Assembly (NCBI RefSeq): GCF_900626285.1 | Contig: NZ_LR131147.1 | Location: 1,856,691 to 1,920,690, forward strand | Source: Intestinimonas massiliensis (ex Afouda et al. 2020) | Lineage (GTDB): Bacteria; Bacillota; Clostridia; Oscillospirales; Oscillospiraceae | Reading direction: 5' to 3' | DNA length: 64,000 nucleotides | Shown: positions 31,646 through 40,115 of the stretch, piece by piece | Position numbering within the stretch: the stretch's first letter is position 1 | How the letters are laid out: each line of letters starts with the position of its first letter | Made by a program: the position numbers and the translations under genes | Notes under the pieces: generated by a model | Seen by the model: the letters and a program-made list of their open reading frames with translations, nothing else | Database searches by the model: none | Told to the model about the DNA's origin: nothing

Positions 31646-32400
31646 CCTGTAAACCTCCTCTCAAGGAATCTCACAATCTTTTCGAAGCAGATGCCGATGA
31701 TGCCCAGCAGGATCACGCCCATGAGCACCACGTCCATCTGGTAGTAGCCGCTGGCCTGCTGGATCATCATACCGATACCTTTATCGCCGCCCACGATCTC
31801 AGAAGCCATCAGAGTGGTCATGGAAGTGGACAGGCCCAGCCGGGCAGCTACCAGAATAAAGGGGGTAGAAGCGGGAATGGTGATCTTGAAGAAAATGTCG
31901 CTCTGTTTGGCGCCCAGCACCCGGGCCGCCTTGATGAGGGTGGTATCCACGCCCTTGACGCCCTGATAGATGGTAATGACCATCACTAGGAAGGCCGCGA
32001 TGAAGATAACCGTCACCTTGGCCACCTGGCCAATGCCCAGAGCGGCAACGATCAGGAACACGTAGGCCAGAGGGGGAATGTTGCGGATGAACTGGATCCA
32101 GGGCTCCACCACATGGCGGAAGGGATCATACCAGGCCATCAGGAAAGCCACCGGAATAGACACCACAAACGCAATGGCGAAGCCGGACAGCACACGGGAC
32201 AAGCTGGCCCAGAAGTGACCGATCAGCACGCCGCTGGCCGCCTTGCTGATAAAGGCATCGATCACGGCCTTGGGGGTGGCAAACACTGCGGGCCACGTAT
32301 ACGCGGCAAGCAGCCAGAGGATGATGGCTACAGCCAGGGAGATGAGCAGCCATACCCAGTTGGGTACCTTGCTCCAGAAAGACGATTTTTTCAGTCTCAT
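31621..32400 (-). CDS. ABC transporter permease, NitT/TauT family
   Basis: The 259-residue permease has about six membrane segments (first: VWLLISLAVAIILWLLAAYTW). The EAA-type loop is ...KAARVLGAKQSDIFFKITIP, which contacts the ATPase. The start ATG 32398-32400 follows GGAGG by ten bases and is chosen over an upstream alternative without support. It is the first gene of the three-gene operon, behind a promoter overlapped by two inverted repeats. Confidence 0.93.
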   Translation of the reverse strand: MRLKKSSFWSKVPNWVWLLISLAVAIILWLLAAYTWPAVFATPKAVIDAFISKAASGVLIGHFWASLSRVLSGFAIAFVVSIPVAFLMAWYDPFRHVVEPWIQFIRNIPPLAYVFLIVAALGIGQVAKVTVIFIAAFLVMVITIYQGVKGVDTTLIKAARVLGAKQSDIFFKITIPASTPFILVAARLGLSTSMTTLMASEIVGGDKGIGMMIQQASGYYQMDVVLMGVILLGIIGICFEKIVRFLERRFTGWQETIQQ

Positions 32401-32428
32401 GGACACCGAGCCTCCTTTTGTTGATACC

Positions 32429-32478
32429 AGTATAACCAAACTCTTTAGTTTTGGTAAGTATGAAGTTTTATCATACTT
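32429..32478 (-). promoter_or_regulatory. Promoter and operators of the NitT/TauT-type ABC operon
   Basis: TTACCA (32452-32457) and TATACT (32429-32434), 17 bases apart, form the promoter. Inverted repeat ACCAAA/TTTGGT (32435-32440 with 32450-32455) lies between the boxes. AAGTATG-N9-CATACTT (32456-32478) lies just upstream. Both suggest regulator binding. No regulator gene is adjacent. Confidence 0.6.
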
Positions 32479-32496
32479 TTTTCTCCAGTACGCAAA

Positions 32497-32526
32497 AACG
32501 CGGCCGATCCCGGGATCGGCCGCGTT
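32497..32526 (-). terminator. Terminator of the phosphofructokinase gene
   Basis: A perfect 30-bp palindrome (15-bp arms, centre CCCGGG) is followed on the minus strand by TTTTTG. Confidence 0.88.
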
Positions 32527-32542
32527 AAGTATGCTGTCAGGT

Positions 32543-33700
32543 TCAGACCAGCCGCGCCATGGAGGGCAGCTCCGGCCCGATGAGGGGCTTGCACCAGCGG
32601 CAGAACTCCTCCGTCACGTCGGTGCCGTCGGCACTCAGGTACTCGGGCAGCAACACCCGCTCCCCCAGCATGACCTCCTCGATGGGGATGAGGAAGGTCT
32701 CGCAGCGGTAGGGCTCCGTGGACAGGCGGCGGAAGCCCACCATCTTGCCCGTCTCCCCCGCCAGGGCGGCCCGGCAGGCCTCCCGGCCGGCCAGTTCGGC
32801 CTCCGCCGCGTCCACCGGGGACTGCCAGGCGATGGAGGCCCGGGCCAGGATCCCCGGCTTCTCGCTGCGGGCCTTGATGCCCAGCCGCCGCACGATCATC
32901 TGGGCCAGGTGGGAGGACACGTCGCCGAAATAAGTAGAGCGGCCGGTCTGGAAAATGGGGGGCACGATGGGCTTGCCCTCGTCGTCGTGGAGGCCCTCGC
33001 TGGCCACCACCACCACGCCGCCCAGCTTGCGGTACATGTCGCCCACACGGTCCAGGAACTCGTCCTCATGGAAGGGGCGCTCCGGGGGATAGATCAGATG
33101 AGGGGCATCCCCTCCCTGCTCCCGGGCCAGGGCGGAGGCGGCGGTGGTCCAGCCGGCGTTGCGGCCCAGGGACTCCAGCACCACCACGTGGATGGGCAGG
33201 CTGCGCACGTCCACGCCCAGCTCCCGCACGGTGCCCGCCATGTAGCGGGCCACGCTGCCGAAGCCAGGGCAGTGGTCGGTGACGGCAATGTCGTTGTCCA
33301 TGGTCTTGGGAATACCCATGACCTTGATACCCTTGTCCTTGCAGGCGGCCGCCAGCTTGCCGCAGGCGTCCATGGTGCCGTTGCCGCCGTTCATCAGCAC
33401 ATAGCGGATGTTGTGCTTCTCCAGGATCTCCGTCATCTTGGCATAGTGCTCCGCCTCCAGGGCATCCCGGGAGGTGCCGATGGCGGTGGCGGGGGTAGTG
33501 GGCAGCAGCTCCAGCTGCTCCTCCGGCACGGTGTTGAAGTCCAGCAGCTGCTCCCGCAGCAGGCCGCCGGTGCCGCCCACGGCGCCGTAGACGTGCTCCA
33601 CCGCGCCGCTCTTCTGAGCTTCCCGGATCGCTCCGTACAGAGAGCAATTGAGCACAGCGGTGGGACCGCCGCCGTGAATAATAATCAGGTTCTCTTTCAA
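32543..33700 (-). CDS. 6-phosphofructokinase, probably PPi-dependent
   Basis: The 385-residue PFK-family protein has IIIHGGGPTAVLNCSL at the N-terminus, NGGNGTMDACGKLA, and MGIPKTMDNDIAVTDHCPGF with the Lys of PKTMDND that typifies pyrophosphate-using enzymes (ATP enzymes have Gly there). VVLESLGRNAGW and the substrate-binding C-terminal region are present. It phosphorylates fructose-6-phosphate. The start is TTG (33698-33700) behind GAGGAGGGGATCCC, and a TATAAT lies at 33735-33740. It is the only sugar kinase in this part of the window. Confidence 0.88.
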   Translation of the reverse strand: MKENLIIIHGGGPTAVLNCSLYGAIREAQKSGAVEHVYGAVGGTGGLLREQLLDFNTVPEEQLELLPTTPATAIGTSRDALEAEHYAKMTEILEKHNIRYVLMNGGNGTMDACGKLAAACKDKGIKVMGIPKTMDNDIAVTDHCPGFGSVARYMAGTVRELGVDVRSLPIHVVVLESLGRNAGWTTAASALAREQGGDAPHLIYPPERPFHEDEFLDRVGDMYRKLGGVVVVASEGLHDDEGKPIVPPIFQTGRSTYFGDVSSHLAQMIVRRLGIKARSEKPGILARASIAWQSPVDAAEAELAGREACRAALAGETGKMVGFRRLSTEPYRCETFLIPIEEVMLGERVLLPEYLSADGTDVTEEFCRWCKPLIGPELPSMARLV

Positions 33701-33761
33701 GGGATCCCCTCCTCTTTATAATCCTTTTCTCCTTATTATAATGCGCCCCAGCCGCCGCCGC

Positions 33762-33784
33762 AAGGAGGATTTCTTATCCTCCTT
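33762..33784. repeat. Inverted repeat at the end of the 33.8-35.3 kb gene
   Basis: AAGGAGGAT/ATCCTCCTT (9-bp arms, 5-base loop) overlaps the stop codon. The T-run is on the plus strand only, so terminator polarity does not fit the minus-strand gene. Confidence 0.5.
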
Positions 33785-35264
33785 TTTGTCCGTTCCAGCG
33801 CCGGGCCCGGAACAGGCGGACAACATCCAGCACCGTGTGTCCCAGCTGCCGCACACTGTCCAGGATGTCGGGCAGCTTGAGCCACCAGGACAGCAGAGAA
33901 CCCGCAATGCCGAAGAGCACGATATTGCCCAGGGCCAGGATCGCCTCGTTGATCCGCCCCCGCTCTCCCAGCGTGGTCACCCCGTTTTCCAGACTGTCCA
34001 GCAGCAGGGAGGTGACCAGGAAGAGCATCAGATAGAGGACCACGCTCCCCACCTGCCGCAGGTGGCTGCCCAGCATCCGCTGCCGCCAGGTACTGCCGCC
34101 GGCCGGCACCGTCTTGAGCAGGCGCACGGCCGTATCCCAATGGGGAAGCGCTCCCGCCGGCCGGGGAGCGGCGTCGGTGCTGTCGGGCTGGAGAAAGCGA
34201 TGGACCCCCGTCTGTCCGTCCGCCCAGTAACCCGCCAGCCGCTCCAGAAAACCAGGAGGAAAGCCGGCACCCGTCCCGGCGCTCTCCTCCAGGCCGGAGA
34301 TGCTGCCCGCCATGGTGTAGTTGTAGCACAGGTCCACAATGGCCTCCGCCATACAGCGGTCCTCCCGCGGGCCTCCGTCTGCCAGCAGGGCCGCGTACCA
34401 GTCGCTGCGGCGGTTGGGGGAACCCTGCGCCGCCACCTGATCCCACAGCCGCTCCAGCACCCCGGCGCCCCGGCCCAGCTGTTCCCACAGGGGCCAGGCC
34501 GGGTCCGGCGGAGCCTGGCGGCAGGCCTGGAGCACCTGCTCCAGCACCGCGGTCATGGGCCGGGATCTGACCTGCCGCTCCGGATTGACCGCCAGAGGCT
34601 CCCGGCTGAGGCAGAGGAGCAGCTCCACATAGGCCTTGGCAAAGGCCAGCCGCTGCCTGTCCTCCTCCGACCGGGCCGGGCAGGTATCCAGCACGGCGGG
34701 GTCGCTGTACCGGAGGGCGTAGGCGATGGCCCGCAGCACCGCCCGATCGGTGGAACGGAAGGGCAGGGCGGAAAACAGGAAGGTCTCTCCCGTATCGTTG
34801 AGGCACCGCTCCACCGAATCCTGTACATAGTGGGAGGCGGTGCGGATCACCCGCTGGGGCGCCCGGTCGGGCAGGGGCTCATAGGCCTTCAGCGCTCCCT
34901 GGCGGAAGAGTGCCCCGTGTTCCCGGCGGCAGTCGGCCAACTGGTCCATGATGGACTGCCGCTCCTGGTGAGACAGGCCGTCGTAGTAGCTCGGCGGCGC
35001 GTAGCGGGAGTACTTCAGGGCGCCCATCCGGAACAGCTCCAGGATCTGGCCGTAGCTCTTCTCCTCCCCCACGGCGCAGAGGAAGCCGTGGGAATCGGTG
35101 AGCTGATTGAAGGTGAGCACCACCCGATTCCCTTTGAGTGCCACTTCCCGGAACAGGGCTCGCTGCCCCCGCAGGATCTCCTCCGGCGTATTGCGGACCG
35201 AGTCCAGCTCGAACAGATACACCAGCTCGTCCATCTTTTCGCCCCCAGAATTGGTTTTCCTCAT
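33774..35264 (-). CDS. Uncharacterised membrane-anchored protein
   Basis: The 496-residue protein has a large soluble N-terminal part beginning DELVYLFELDSVRNTPEEIL and two hydrophobic segments near the C-terminus (VVLYLMLFLVTSLLLDSL and ALGNIVLFGIAGSLLSWWL), then a basic tail. It has no recognised domain or catalytic motif. ATG 35262-35264 has GAGGA nine bases upstream. ATG 35232-35234 (MDELVY, after GGGGGC) is an equally reasonable start. It is divergent from the Nudix gene and upstream of the phosphofructokinase gene on the same strand. The function is unknown. Confidence 0.75.
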   Translation of the reverse strand: MRKTNSGGEKMDELVYLFELDSVRNTPEEILRGQRALFREVALKGNRVVLTFNQLTDSHGFLCAVGEEKSYGQILELFRMGALKYSRYAPPSYYDGLSHQERQSIMDQLADCRREHGALFRQGALKAYEPLPDRAPQRVIRTASHYVQDSVERCLNDTGETFLFSALPFRSTDRAVLRAIAYALRYSDPAVLDTCPARSEEDRQRLAFAKAYVELLLCLSREPLAVNPERQVRSRPMTAVLEQVLQACRQAPPDPAWPLWEQLGRGAGVLERLWDQVAAQGSPNRRSDWYAALLADGGPREDRCMAEAIVDLCYNYTMAGSISGLEESAGTGAGFPPGFLERLAGYWADGQTGVHRFLQPDSTDAAPRPAGALPHWDTAVRLLKTVPAGGSTWRQRMLGSHLRQVGSVVLYLMLFLVTSLLLDSLENGVTTLGERGRINEAILALGNIVLFGIAGSLLSWWLKLPDILDSVRQLGHTVLDVVRLFRARRWNGQKGG

Positions 35265-35356
35265 TGTACCATGTCCTCATTCCCCTGTCTTGACCTTTTT
35301 CCAAAAAGCCGCCATAATAAAAACAGAATTGTTGGATGTAAAAGGAGTAACATCGT

Positions 35357-36256
35357 ATGAATGGGATCGCCCGGTATCAGCAGCTCTGCGCACGCTTCCC
35401 CCAGGCCTTCGGTCCGGAGTGTACGGAGGCCGCCCGCCGCTGGGCGGCCCTGTCCCCGGCGGAACAGGCAGGCCTGGGCGTGGTGGAGGAGCACCCCCGC
35501 TGGCTGTGGGTGCGGGAACAGGGGCCGGACGGGCCCCGGGAGCGGCCCGTCTACCTGGATCCCCGGCTGGAAAAGCAGATCGAGGGCTACTTTGCCCTGA
35601 TGGAGGCCCGGCCGGAGCTGTTTTTCCCTTCGGAGCTCTACCCCATCTGCGCCGACCGCCGGATGCTGCTGGCCTTTGAGGAGGAAACCGGCCGGCCGGC
35701 GGGACTGGTGTTCGACAACCTGCCCTACTACCAGACAGTGGCCGACCTGATCCTGGGGGAGCCTCCTTATTTATATGGACGGGTGGTCTATCCCGACCCG
35801 TCGGTGGGGGGTACGGTGATGGTCCCCCTGCTGGAGACAGCAGAGGGACCCCGGTACGGCCTGCTCCAGGTGTACCGCCACAGCATCCGCGGCCTGTCCG
35901 GCGGGGAGTTCCCCCGGGGCTACCAGTGCCAGGGCATCTCCCCGGAGGAAAACGCAAAAAAGGAGCTGTGGGAGGAACTGGCCATCCCGCCGGAGCAGGT
36001 GGCGGAGCTGACCTTCCTGGGCCGCACCCGGCCGGACACCGGACTGAGCGGCGCGTTGGTCTCCATTTACCTGGCCCGGGTCACCGCCGCCCCCACCCCC
36101 AGCCTGGGCTATGAGGGAATCACGGGGCTGGAGTGGCTCAGCCGGGAGGAGCTGCTCCGCCGCCTGGGGGCGGGGGAGATCACCGACGGCCTCACCCAGT
36201 CCGCCGCCCTGCTCTGTCTGCTCCATTCTCAGCCCGATGGACCTGGATCCGCATAA
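35357..36256 (+). CDS. Nudix hydrolase-like protein with extra N-terminal domain
   Basis: The 299-residue protein has the Nudix box around residues 185-207 (GGEFPRG, then SPEENAKKELWEELAI), matching the ADP-ribose-type ELPRG and REXXEE pattern with Lys-Glu-Leu-Trp-Glu-Glu in place of the canonical Arg form. ATG 35357 follows AAAGGAGTAACATCGT. The first 130 residues are not recognised and may set the substrate. It likely cleaves a nucleoside diphosphate derivative. The neighbours give no pathway clue. Confidence 0.8.
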   Translation: MNGIARYQQLCARFPQAFGPECTEAARRWAALSPAEQAGLGVVEEHPRWLWVREQGPDGPRERPVYLDPRLEKQIEGYFALMEARPELFFPSELYPICADRRMLLAFEEETGRPAGLVFDNLPYYQTVADLILGEPPYLYGRVVYPDPSVGGTVMVPLLETAEGPRYGLLQVYRHSIRGLSGGEFPRGYQCQGISPEENAKKELWEELAIPPEQVAELTFLGRTRPDTGLSGALVSIYLARVTAAPTPSLGYEGITGLEWLSREELLRRLGAGEITDGLTQSAALLCLLHSQPDGPGSA

Positions 36257-36334
36257 AAAGCTTGACAATTTATGCCGGATCAAACATGATATGTAATGTG
36301 GGAATGGTAATTAATTGACATAGAGAGGGTCACT

Positions 36335-37207
36335 ATGGATATTCTGGAGCAGATCAGAGCCAACTACGGCTCCTTCAGCCGCCCCCGCCAGCGCATCTCC
36401 GATTATATTTTACAGCATCCGGAGCAGTGCTGCTTTCTTTCCCTGCGCAGTTTTGCCCAGCAGGTGGACACCACGGAGGTCACCGTGCTGAATTTTTGCC
36501 GCAGCCTGGGTCTGGGCAGCTATACGGACCTGAAGAAGGCCCTGCAGGACTATCTGATTGTACGGGTCAACACCGAAGAGCGCCTGAAGCTGGCGGTGGC
36601 GGGCAGCGGCAGCGCCCGGGACCTGTGCCAGCGGGTCAGCCGGGATGAGCGGGACGCCCTGCAGAACACACTGGACGGTAACTCGGTGGAGCTGCTGCTG
36701 GCCTTTGTGCAGGCGCTGCGCCGTGCCAAGCGGATCTTTATCGCCGCCCACGACTTCAGCCGCTTTGCCGCCAGCTACCTGGAACACCGGCTGCTCACCC
36801 TGGAGCTGGACTGCCGCATGCTGGACCTCCAGGCCAGACAGGATATGTTCCGCCGCCTCTCCTCCCTGCCCCCCGAGGACGGCCTGCTCATCCCCATCAC
36901 CATTCCTCCGTACAGCACCGACACCATCGCCGTCACCCGCTACTGCGCCTCCATCGGCATGCCCATCGCCGCCCTCACCGACCGTCCCGCCTCCCCGGTG
37001 GTGGCCCACGCCCAGACCACCCTGCTCTGCCACGTGGAGCTGATGGGCATGACCAACTCCTGCACCTCCATGATCGGCCTGGTGGATACCCTGGCCATGC
37101 TCTATACCTTTACCAGCGACGCCCCTTCCCAGGCGGAGAAATCCCATCGCACCACATTGCGTCAGAAGTTTGACAATTGCTTCGACCAGCGAAACACTTC
37201 AATATGA
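36335..37207 (+). CDS. RpiR/MurR-family transcriptional regulator
   Basis: The 290-residue protein has an N-terminal HTH (FSRPRQRISDYILQHPEQCC, VDTTEVTVLNFCRSLGLGSY) and a SIS-like domain (about residues 120-250: KRIFIAAHDFSRFAASYLEHRL, IPITIPPYSTDTI). RpiR proteins sense sugar phosphates or amino-sugar derivatives. It lies directly upstream of the oligopeptide ABC operon on the same strand, separated by a strong terminator, so it is the obvious candidate regulator of that operon. An imperfect promoter with TTGACA near 36262 precedes it. Confidence 0.9.
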   Translation: MDILEQIRANYGSFSRPRQRISDYILQHPEQCCFLSLRSFAQQVDTTEVTVLNFCRSLGLGSYTDLKKALQDYLIVRVNTEERLKLAVAGSGSARDLCQRVSRDERDALQNTLDGNSVELLLAFVQALRRAKRIFIAAHDFSRFAASYLEHRLLTLELDCRMLDLQARQDMFRRLSSLPPEDGLLIPITIPPYSTDTIAVTRYCASIGMPIAALTDRPASPVVAHAQTTLLCHVELMGMTNSCTSMIGLVDTLAMLYTFTSDAPSQAEKSHRTTLRQKFDNCFDQRNTSI

Positions 37208-37220
37208 ATTTAATCTTGCA

Positions 37221-37258
37221 AAAAGTCCCGCTCTTTTCAAAAAGAGCGGGACTTTTTT
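37221..37258. terminator. Terminator after the rpiR-type gene
   Basis: A perfect 17-bp stem (37221-37237 with 37240-37256), loop of two, flanked by A-run and T-run. Confidence 0.9.
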
Positions 37259-37292
37259 CTTAATTTGCCTGGTACTCTGTCGTGAAAAAGTG

Positions 37293-37321
37293 TTGCAATT
37301 GACAAAAGCATTTGCTATAAT
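37293..37321 (+). promoter_or_regulatory. Promoter of the oligopeptide ABC operon
   Basis: TTGCAA (37293-37298) and TATAAT (37316-37321), 17 bases apart. A second TTGACA lies inside the spacer (37299-37304) but is too close to the -10. Confidence 0.75.
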
Positions 37322-37370
37322 TTATCTCATCAAACTACAGTAAATACTGTAGATACAAGGAGGAGTATGC

Positions 37371-38966
37371 ATGAACCGTACTGCACGGAAGCTGACTGCG
37401 CTGTCTCTTGCCGCCGTGATGGGTCTGAGCCTGGCGGCCTGCGGCAGCAGTGACAAGGGTTCCAGCAACACCGGCAACCCCGATTCCACCGGCTCTGCCA
37501 ACGCCGAACAGACTTCCTACGCCGACCAGATCGTAGTGGGCATCACCGCCGAGCCCAAGTACATTGAGCCCAACGCCCCCGGCATGGGCCCCGCTGAGGT
37601 CCAGGTGTCCCAGCAGATCTTTGAGGGTCTGGTCCGCACCGGCGACGACGGCACCATCCAGCCCCAGCTGGCCACCGACTGGACCATCAGCGATGACGGC
37701 CTGACCTACACCTTTAATCTGGTGCAGGGTGTGAAGTTCTCCAACGGCGAGGATGTGGAGCCCAGCGACTGGGTGTGGTCCCTGTACCGCGCCCGCGACT
37801 ATGAGACTTCCAACTACCGCTACATTGCCGAGTCCATCGACACCGTGGAGGCCACCGACGAGCAGGTGGTCATCACCCTCACTCAGCCCAACGCCGCTTT
37901 CCTGGCCGAGCTGGGCTGCTTCAACATGGTGCTGGGCGACCAGTCCTATGCTGAGAGCATGAGCGACGAGGAGTACCTGAAGAACCCCGTGGGCACCGGT
38001 CCCTACATGCTGAAGGACTGGACCCAGGGCTCCAGCCTGACTCTGGAGGCCAACCCCTACTACCGCACCGAGGGCATGCCCAAGACCAAGGAGATCAAGT
38101 ACGTGCTGGTGTCCGATGACAACACCCGTCTGATGCAGCTCCAGTCCGGCCAGATCGACGTGGCCCCCACCTTCCCCTTCTCCCTGGCTCAGGGCGTGGA
38201 GAGCGATGACAGCCTGGCGCTGGACATCTTCCCCTCCACTCAGATCTATTACCTGACCCTCAACACCACTCAGGCTCCCTTTGACGACGTGAAGGTCCGT
38301 CAGGCCCTGTATTACGCGCTGAACCGCTCCGAGCTGGCCAGCACCATCGCCGGCGAGTACGGCGCCCCCGTGGCCGCCATCGTCTCCGAGACCCAGGGCG
38401 AGTGGTGCAACACCGACCTGCAGGTCACCGACTATGATCCCGACACCGCCAAGCAGATGCTGGCCGACGCCGGCTACACCGAGCCCGTGGAGTTTACCCT
38501 GTCCATCCGCACCGGCTCCACCTTCTATGAGCAGATCGCCACGCTGATCAAGTCCGAAGTGGACCAGGCCGGCTTCAACTGCAACATCGAGCTGCTGGAG
38601 TCCGCCACCCTCAGCGACAAGTACAGCTCCCTGAGCCACCAGGCCACCATCCTCCAGTGGGTGGACGACTATCAGGACCCCTCCGGCGTGGTGGGCTGGA
38701 CCGTGGACTACAACCAGGCTCAGTGCTTCTACACCGGCCTCAACGACGAGGAGCTGGACGCCCTCTACATGCAGGCCCAGACCGAGATGGACCACAACAA
38801 GCGCGTGGAGATGTATCAGGAGATCCAGCAGCGGGTCTATGACAACGCCAACGTGATCCCCCTGTACCGCAACGACTTTGCTTTTGCCCGTTCCGCCAAG
38901 GTGGAGGGTCTGCAGGTCAACCCCTTCTACGTGTACCAGGCCATGTACTGGACCAAGGCCAACTAA
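37371..38966 (+). CDS. Oligopeptide ABC transporter substrate-binding lipoprotein (DppA/OppA type)
   Basis: The 531-residue lipoprotein has the lipobox LAAC at about residue 21-24, a Ser/Gly/Asn linker, then an SBP_bac_5 domain: ATDWTISDDGLTYTFNLVQGVKFSNG, VGTGPYMLKDWTQGSSLTLEANPYY, DDVKVRQALYYALNR and the C-terminal NVIPLYRNDF. It captures peptides or other N-containing oligomers for the permease pair downstream. AAGGAGG lies seven bases before ATG 37371. It is followed by a terminator-like hairpin that would make its message more abundant than the permeases. Confidence 0.95.
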   Translation: MNRTARKLTALSLAAVMGLSLAACGSSDKGSSNTGNPDSTGSANAEQTSYADQIVVGITAEPKYIEPNAPGMGPAEVQVSQQIFEGLVRTGDDGTIQPQLATDWTISDDGLTYTFNLVQGVKFSNGEDVEPSDWVWSLYRARDYETSNYRYIAESIDTVEATDEQVVITLTQPNAAFLAELGCFNMVLGDQSYAESMSDEEYLKNPVGTGPYMLKDWTQGSSLTLEANPYYRTEGMPKTKEIKYVLVSDDNTRLMQLQSGQIDVAPTFPFSLAQGVESDDSLALDIFPSTQIYYLTLNTTQAPFDDVKVRQALYYALNRSELASTIAGEYGAPVAAIVSETQGEWCNTDLQVTDYDPDTAKQMLADAGYTEPVEFTLSIRTGSTFYEQIATLIKSEVDQAGFNCNIELLESATLSDKYSSLSHQATILQWVDDYQDPSGVVGWTVDYNQAQCFYTGLNDEELDALYMQAQTEMDHNKRVEMYQEIQQRVYDNANVIPLYRNDFAFARSAKVEGLQVNPFYVYQAMYWTKAN

Positions 38967-39010
38967 CCAGCCGTCTCGCCATCCTCCCGGACTGTGAGGC
39001 AGCAGAACAC

Positions 39011-39048
39011 GGGGGGTGGAGCGTGTGCTCCATCCCCCCGTTCTTTTT
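39011..39048 (+). terminator. Intra-operon terminator/attenuator after the binding protein gene
   Basis: A 12-bp stem (39011-39022 with 39027-39038, one G-T pair, GTGT loop) is followed by CGTTCTTTTTG. It probably gives partial termination before the permease genes. Confidence 0.75.
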
Positions 39049-39059
39049 GCGGGACGTTC

Positions 39060-39093
39060 TGGCCATATGGGGCGTGCCGGTCCCATATGGCCA
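39060..39093. repeat. Perfect 12-bp inverted repeat before the permease genes
   Basis: TGGCCATATGGG and CCCATATGGCCA with a 10-base spacer lie 68 bases upstream of the permease start. There is no T-run, so it may be an operator or an mRNA stabiliser or processing hairpin. Confidence 0.7.
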
Positions 39094-39161
39094 AGGCGTT
39101 CCGTATCTATTACGAACCCAAAGCCACGGCCCTATGAACTGACAGAGGCAGGTGTATCCTT

Positions 39162-40100
39162 TTGAATCGACTGAACTACATTCTAAAACGGATCTTACAA
39201 ATGATCCCCGTCCTGTTCGTGGTCACCATTCTGGTGTTCGCGCTCATCCGTTTCATCCCCGGTGAGCCCGCCCGGCTGATTCTGGGCGAAAAGGCCACCG
39301 AGCAGGCGGTGGCGGCCCTGACGGAAAAGCTGGGTCTGAACGAGCCTCTGCTCACCCAGTACTTCCTCTTTTTAAAGCAGATCTTCACGCTGGATTTCGG
39401 CAACTCCTTTACCTATCAGATGCCGGTGGCGGATCTGCTGGCCTCCCGCTTCCCGGTGACCCTGGCCCTCACCCTGATGAGCACCGTTATCTCCCTCGTC
39501 ATCAGCCTGCCCCTGGGCTACTTTGCCGGCGTGCATAAGGACAAGCTGGGGGACCAGGTGGTGCGCACCACCTCCCTGGTGGCCATCTCCATGCCCTCCT
39601 TCTGGGTCGGCCTGCTGCTGATGATCGTCTTTGCCCTGAAGCTGAAGTGGCTGCCCGCCGGCGGCTGGGCAGACACGCTTCCGGGTCAGTTCCGCTGTCT
39701 GATCCTGCCCGCCATCACCCAGTCCCTGATGACCACCGCCCTGCTGCTGCGCAACACCCGCAACTCGGTGGTGGATATCACCCGCATGGACTATGTGGAC
39801 TTTGCCCGCAGCAAGGGCATCTCCAGCGGCGAGGTGCGCTCCCGCCACGTGATGCGCAACGCCATGATCTCCACCGTCACTCTGCTGAGCATGCGCATGG
39901 CGGCCATGCTGGGCGGCTCGGTCATCATTGAGACGGTGTTCTCCATCCCCGGCATCGGCAAGCTGGCCAGCGACGCCATCTTCGGCCGGGACTATGCGGT
40001 GGTGCAGTTCGTGGTGCTGCTCTTCGCGGTACTGGTGCTGGTCATCAACCTGATCACCGATATCCTCTATTCCTTCCTGGACCCCCGGGTCAATCTGTAA
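39162..40100 (+). CDS. Oligopeptide ABC transporter permease (DppB type)
   Basis: The 312-residue permease has six or so membrane segments (IPVLFVVTILVFALIRFIPG first) and the family block EPARLILGEKATEQAVAALTEKLGLNEPLL. The ATPase-contact loop is RSKGISSGEVRSRHVMRNAM. The start is TTG 39162-39164 with AGGTG upstream; the next in-frame ATG would remove part of the first membrane segment. It is paired with the DppC-type gene 15 bases downstream. Confidence 0.93.
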   Translation: MNRLNYILKRILQMIPVLFVVTILVFALIRFIPGEPARLILGEKATEQAVAALTEKLGLNEPLLTQYFLFLKQIFTLDFGNSFTYQMPVADLLASRFPVTLALTLMSTVISLVISLPLGYFAGVHKDKLGDQVVRTTSLVAISMPSFWVGLLLMIVFALKLKWLPAGGWADTLPGQFRCLILPAITQSLMTTALLLRNTRNSVVDITRMDYVDFARSKGISSGEVRSRHVMRNAMISTVTLLSMRMAAMLGGSVIIETVFSIPGIGKLASDAIFGRDYAVVQFVVLLFAVLVLVINLITDILYSFLDPRVNL

Positions 40101-40115
40101 GAGAGGGGTGTACAC

